Source of the DNA: JAHZKS01 sp047404135 | GTDB taxonomy: Bacteria > Pseudomonadota > Alphaproteobacteria > Rickettsiales > JABSSG01 | Length of the DNA: 64,000 nt | Reading direction: 5' to 3' | Assembly (NCBI GenBank): GCA_047404135.1 | Contig: JBDOIT010000004.1 | Coordinates: forward strand, 124,001-188,000 | In this document: one piece after another, positions 61,258 to 64,000 of the stretch | Layout of the letters: each line of letters opens with the position of its first letter | Numbering within the stretch: position 1 is the first letter of the stretch | Translations under genes and position numbers: made by a program | The notes under the pieces: model-generated | What the model saw: only the letters and a program-made list of their open reading frames with translations | Told to the model about the DNA's origin: nothing | Database searches by the model: none

Positions 61258-63068
61258 CCTTCCTGATCTGATATTTTTTTCTTAGTTGCCACAGAAAAAT
61301 CAAGACCTAACTCCCTCAGCTGCATAGGGTCAACAGATGAAGGCGCTTTCATCATTAAGTCTTCAGCTTTTTGGGTCATAGGAAATAAAATCACTTCACG
61401 TATATTCTCTTCGTCAGCAAGAAGCATAACAATTCTATCAATACCAGGAGCAGCACCACCATGAGGAGGGGCGCCATACTTAAAGGCGGTAACCAATGCT
61501 GAGAATTTTTCATCCACATATTTTTTATCATAGCCAACAACCTTAAATGCTTCATACATCATTTCTGGCTGGTGGTTTCTGATAGCACCACTGCAAAGCT
61601 CAATACCGTTACATACAATGTCATACTGATATGCAAGAATTTCCAAATAATCCTCTGTGGTTTTAGCATTCTTTAATATGTCCATTCCTCCTTGAGGAAT
61701 GGAAAATGGATTATGACTAAATTCAATTTTTCCAGTTTTTTCATCCATTTCAAAATATGGATAATCAATAACCCAGCAGAATTTGAAGCAATCCTTTGAA
61801 ATTAAATCCAATTCTTCCGCAAGGTGGGTCCTTACAAAACCCGCAAGTTTAGCGGCCGCTAGTTCTTTATCGCAAGAAAGAAAAACGGAATCTCCATCTT
61901 TAATACCCGCAACTTCTTTCAGTTTATTTAACTCATCTTCTTTCAATAATTTTGCAATAGGGCCTTTAGCGGCTCCATCTTCATCAAATATAATATAAGC
62001 AAGACCTTTAGCGCCGTGGGATTGTGCAAATTCAATTTTCTTATCAAAGAAACTTCTCGGCTGCCCTGAAGTTCTAGGAGCCGGTATCGCACGAACTTTT
62101 GCGCCCTTCTTAATATTCGATACAAAGATAGAAAATCCTGAATCCGCAAAAATATCTGTTACATCAGAAATAATAATTGGGTTCCTCAAATCTGGCTTAT
62201 CGCTACCATATTTGAGCATAGAATCCTTATAAGTGATTCTTGGGAAAGGAAATGGAGTCACCTTCTTGTCTGAGAAAGTTGTGAATATCTTATGCATCAC
62301 AGGTTCAATTGCATTAAATACATCTTCCTGTGTAACAAATGACATCTCCAAGTCTAACTGGTAAAACTCACCAGGAGATCTGTCTGCCCTTGCATCTTCG
62401 TCTCTGAAACATGGAGCAATTTGGAAATATTTATCAAAACCAGATACCATCACCAACTGCTTAAATATCTGTGGAGCTTGAGGCAAAGCATAGAATTCAC
62501 CATGATGCAATCTGCTAGGCACCAAAAAGTCCCTAGCGCCCTCTGGAGAGCTAGATGTAAGTATAGGTGTTTGGAATTCCACAAAATCTTGCGCAACCAT
62601 CTCGCTTCGCATCATGTTTATAACCCTAGAACGCAGTATAATATTATTGTGAACCCTCTCCCTCCTAAGATCCAGATAACGATATTTCAGACGCATATCC
62701 TCAGCGCAATCTTCGTCACTATTCACTTGAAGCGGCAAATACTCAGATTCAGACTCAATAATCAAAGAAGATACCTTTACCTCAACCGAACCCGTAGGCA
62801 AAGTATGATTGACAGTCTCTTCAGTACGCTTCACTACGGATCCTTCTATAGTAATAACGCTTTCATTCTTTATGTGCGATGCCTGCTCAAGCAGAGGATT
62901 ATCAGAACTAAATACAAGCTGCGTAATCCCATAATGATCTCTTAAATCAATGAATAAAAGGTTGCCATGGTCCCTTTTTCTATGGACCCAACCAGATAAT
63001 TTTACAATTTTATCAACATCAGCAACGTTAATTTCATTGCATTTATGACTTCTATATTTGTTATTCAT
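61254..63068 (-). CDS. aspS: Aspartyl-tRNA synthetase
   Basis: The 604-residue class IIb bacterial enzyme has an N-terminal OB fold anticodon domain (GWVHRKRDHGNLLFIDLRD region: VHRKRDHGNLLFIDLRD visible at about 28-44), motif 2 FRDEDARADRSPGEFYQLDLE (RDEDARADRSPGEFYQ, about 217-232), an inserted GAD domain (about 300-420) and motif 3 GAAPGIDRIVMLL (about 553-565). It charges tRNA-Asp and, if no AsnRS exists, possibly tRNA-Asn for GatCAB; that cannot be decided here. Its upstream region holds a palindrome. Confidence 0.95.
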   Translation of the reverse strand: MNNKYRSHKCNEINVADVDKIVKLSGWVHRKRDHGNLLFIDLRDHYGITQLVFSSDNPLLEQASHIKNESVITIEGSVVKRTEETVNHTLPTGSVEVKVSSLIIESESEYLPLQVNSDEDCAEDMRLKYRYLDLRRERVHNNIILRSRVINMMRSEMVAQDFVEFQTPILTSSSPEGARDFLVPSRLHHGEFYALPQAPQIFKQLVMVSGFDKYFQIAPCFRDEDARADRSPGEFYQLDLEMSFVTQEDVFNAIEPVMHKIFTTFSDKKVTPFPFPRITYKDSMLKYGSDKPDLRNPIIISDVTDIFADSGFSIFVSNIKKGAKVRAIPAPRTSGQPRSFFDKKIEFAQSHGAKGLAYIIFDEDGAAKGPIAKLLKEDELNKLKEVAGIKDGDSVFLSCDKELAAAKLAGFVRTHLAEELDLISKDCFKFCWVIDYPYFEMDEKTGKIEFSHNPFSIPQGGMDILKNAKTTEDYLEILAYQYDIVCNGIELCSGAIRNHQPEMMYEAFKVVGYDKKYVDEKFSALVTAFKYGAPPHGGAAPGIDRIVMLLADEENIREVILFPMTQKAEDLMMKAPSSVDPMQLRELGLDFSVATKKKISDQEG

Positions 63069-63109
63069 TGAATTTTTTTATGAATTTAAATTAAGATAGC
63101 ACAAATTTA

Positions 63110-63130
63110 TATATCAAAAATTGATATAAT
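63110..63130 (+). promoter_or_regulatory. Palindrome overlapping an extended -10 element
   Basis: Perfect 8-bp arms TATATCAA (63110-63117) and TTGATATA (63121-63128) with an AAA centre. The right arm runs into TGATATAAT (63122-63130), an extended -10 for the plus-strand gene at 63262. The site also lies 42 nt upstream of aspS on the other strand, so it could be an operator for divergent promoters. Confidence 0.45.
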
Positions 63131-63157
63131 CCAAGCGGTTTTGTTTTTCAACGATAT

Positions 63158-63195
63158 CTTTCATAGCTTTATCAGAGTCTCTGATGCCATGAAAG
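63158..63195 (+). other. Structured leader hairpin before the 231-residue gene
   Basis: Nested inverted repeats CTTTCAT/ATGAAAG (63158-63164 and 63189-63195) and ATCAGA/TCTGAT (63171-63176 and 63180-63185) form a long hairpin with an internal loop in the expected 5' leader, about 66 nt before the start codon. No T tract follows, so it is more likely an RNA-stability or regulatory element than a terminator. Confidence 0.4.
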
Positions 63196-63261
63196 AATTA
63201 ACCTTTTCTTAATACTTTGGGGGCATAATAGGGTTATTATTTAATCAATAAAGGTAACAAC

Positions 63262-63957
63262 ATGCCAACACCATTATCAATTGAAGCCGTTGGTACAAGC
63301 ACAATTGCTTCCGCGGCAGAAGCTTTTGAAGATATCCAAGACCTAAAACTAAAGGAAGTATTAAGTAAAGTGCAAGAAACTTTACAACAGATGGTTACGC
63401 ATCTTATGGAGGAAAGACAAAGAAAGGAGGAACAGACTTTTGAAGCACGTATGAAAAGAGCAATGGGCTTTATGAAAACAAAACTCACTAGTCTAGCTTC
63501 TAATCTTGGAACAGCCGCAGAAAAAATACAAAAAGCTTTCGTAGGATTCTTTGAGAAGATGGCCTCCGTTGCAAAAGCTATTTCCGCAAAAGCAAAGGAA
63601 ATGGGAGGTAAGATTTATACCAAATCTGGTGAATTCAAGGATTATGTAAAAGAGAAAATGGGCAATTTTGCTGATTCTACGAAAACTTTTTATGTAGAAA
63701 CAATGAAACCAATAATAAGCAAAGCAACAGAACCTGTAAAAAGAGCTTTTGACAGCGCTGTAGAAAAAATCAAGCCTATCATGCAGTCTGCCTCAGATCG
63801 TGTTGCGTATGGATACCTAGGGGCTAAGGAAAGCATGGGTAAAGCCGCAAGAATAGCTGGTGAAAAGCTAGCTGCAGCTGGTACTAAAGTAGAGCATTCC
63901 GCGTCGACGAAAAGAGCCGCTAAGAAAAAGGGACCCGAAACCAGCAGGGGAATGTAA
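63262..63957 (+). CDS. Amphipathic-helical, Lys-rich hypothetical protein
   Basis: The 231-residue protein is almost entirely predicted helix with repeated 11-residue-like amphipathic periods (for example KMASVAKAISAKAKEMGGK and KATEPVKRAFDSAVEKIK), reminiscent of apolipoprotein- or LEA-type sequences. No signal peptide or membrane span is seen. The tail ends in a short basic block (KRAAKKKG). AAAGGT 8 nt upstream supports the start. It may bind membranes or nucleic acid; no family is recognised. Confidence 0.65.
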   Translation: MPTPLSIEAVGTSTIASAAEAFEDIQDLKLKEVLSKVQETLQQMVTHLMEERQRKEEQTFEARMKRAMGFMKTKLTSLASNLGTAAEKIQKAFVGFFEKMASVAKAISAKAKEMGGKIYTKSGEFKDYVKEKMGNFADSTKTFYVETMKPIISKATEPVKRAFDSAVEKIKPIMQSASDRVAYGYLGAKESMGKAARIAGEKLAAAGTKVEHSASTKRAAKKKGPETSRGM

Positions 63958-64000
63958 CCCTTATATAGGGTCCTAACCTTAAAAAAAAGAAGCCACCCAG

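Noticed and set aside
63958..64000. Terminator after the 231-residue gene
   Set aside because: Only a 4-bp ACCC/GGGT stem is visible with no T tract before the window ends.

Overview
The window is an AT-rich, densely packed bacterial chromosome segment. It has many 1-20 nt gene overlaps, short intergenic gaps and two tRNAs with encoded CCA. Gene content points to an alphaproteobacterium, most likely in or near the Rickettsiales. The evidence is a rickettsial-style isc operon (iscR, a second NifS-like desulfurase, iscS, iscU, iscA, hscB, hscA, fdx), the NtrY/NtrX pair, two DUF2125-type proteins, an editing-domain-less ProRS, a Com1/DsbA-like membrane thioredoxin, a ProP-type MFS carrier and a coxB-coxA-ctaB operon. 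An MEP-pathway pair (ispD, ispF) argues against the genus Rickettsia itself. Species cannot be named from the sequence.

Layout. 1-2.2 kb: an acidic repetitive protein, a small unknown, a phage-type protein and tRNA-Ser(GCU). 2.4-5.1 kb: a bufferin-type metal-handling RiPP operon, with a Cys-rich lipoprotein, a DUF2282 precursor, a DUF692 (MNIO) enzyme, a DUF2063 partner and a DoxX membrane protein. 5.1-7.1 kb (minus): lipB, a DUF218 protein, plsC. 7.2-10.6 kb: coxB, coxA, ctaB and an overlooked 37-codon CoxF-like gene. 10.6-13.6 kb: a stand-alone receiver, a DUF2125 protein and ubiG. 13.6-15.3 kb: two unrecognised proteins. 15.3-21.4 kb (minus): prmC, gph, ntrX, ntrY, dusB. 21.5-28.3 kb: an unknown membrane protein, then ispF, ispD, lolD, lolC, proS, DUF2125 and fdx on the minus strand. 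28.3-34.2 kb (minus): the isc operon. 34.3-39.4 kb: an alpha/beta hydrolase, anmK, sodB, exoD, tatA, ettA. 39.5-41.3 kb: two unknown proteins. 41.4-52.3 kb: tRNA-Asn(GUU), then a lipid/heme cluster and its decayed neighbours. 52.5-63 kb (mostly minus): rhlE, rpmE, rpmB, a DsbA-like protein, an M48 protease, fdxA, ccmC, pgeF, a divergent MFS carrier plus a short glutamine-synthetase-like enzyme, and aspS. 63.2-64 kb: a helical Lys-rich protein.

How the genes fit together. Copper and iron handling recur: the bufferin operon lies about 2 kb from the copper-dependent cytochrome oxidase genes, and Fe-S assembly, FeSOD, ferredoxins, ferrochelatase, a SOUL protein and CcmC are all present. The 42-50 kb cluster (flavin oxidoreductase, DUF1365, cyclopropane-synthase-like methyltransferase, MFS, DUF3833 lipoprotein, two SDRs) resembles sets linked in free-living proteobacteria to membrane fatty-acid modification and photooxidative stress.

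Gene decay is visible. hscA has a premature TAA followed by an in-frame, HscA-like tail that runs to just before fdx. Two further remnants (about 46.5-46.8 kb and 51.1-51.4 kb) flank or interrupt the lipid cluster. The most novel system in the window is the bufferin operon with its unusual Cys-x4-Cys lipoprotein.
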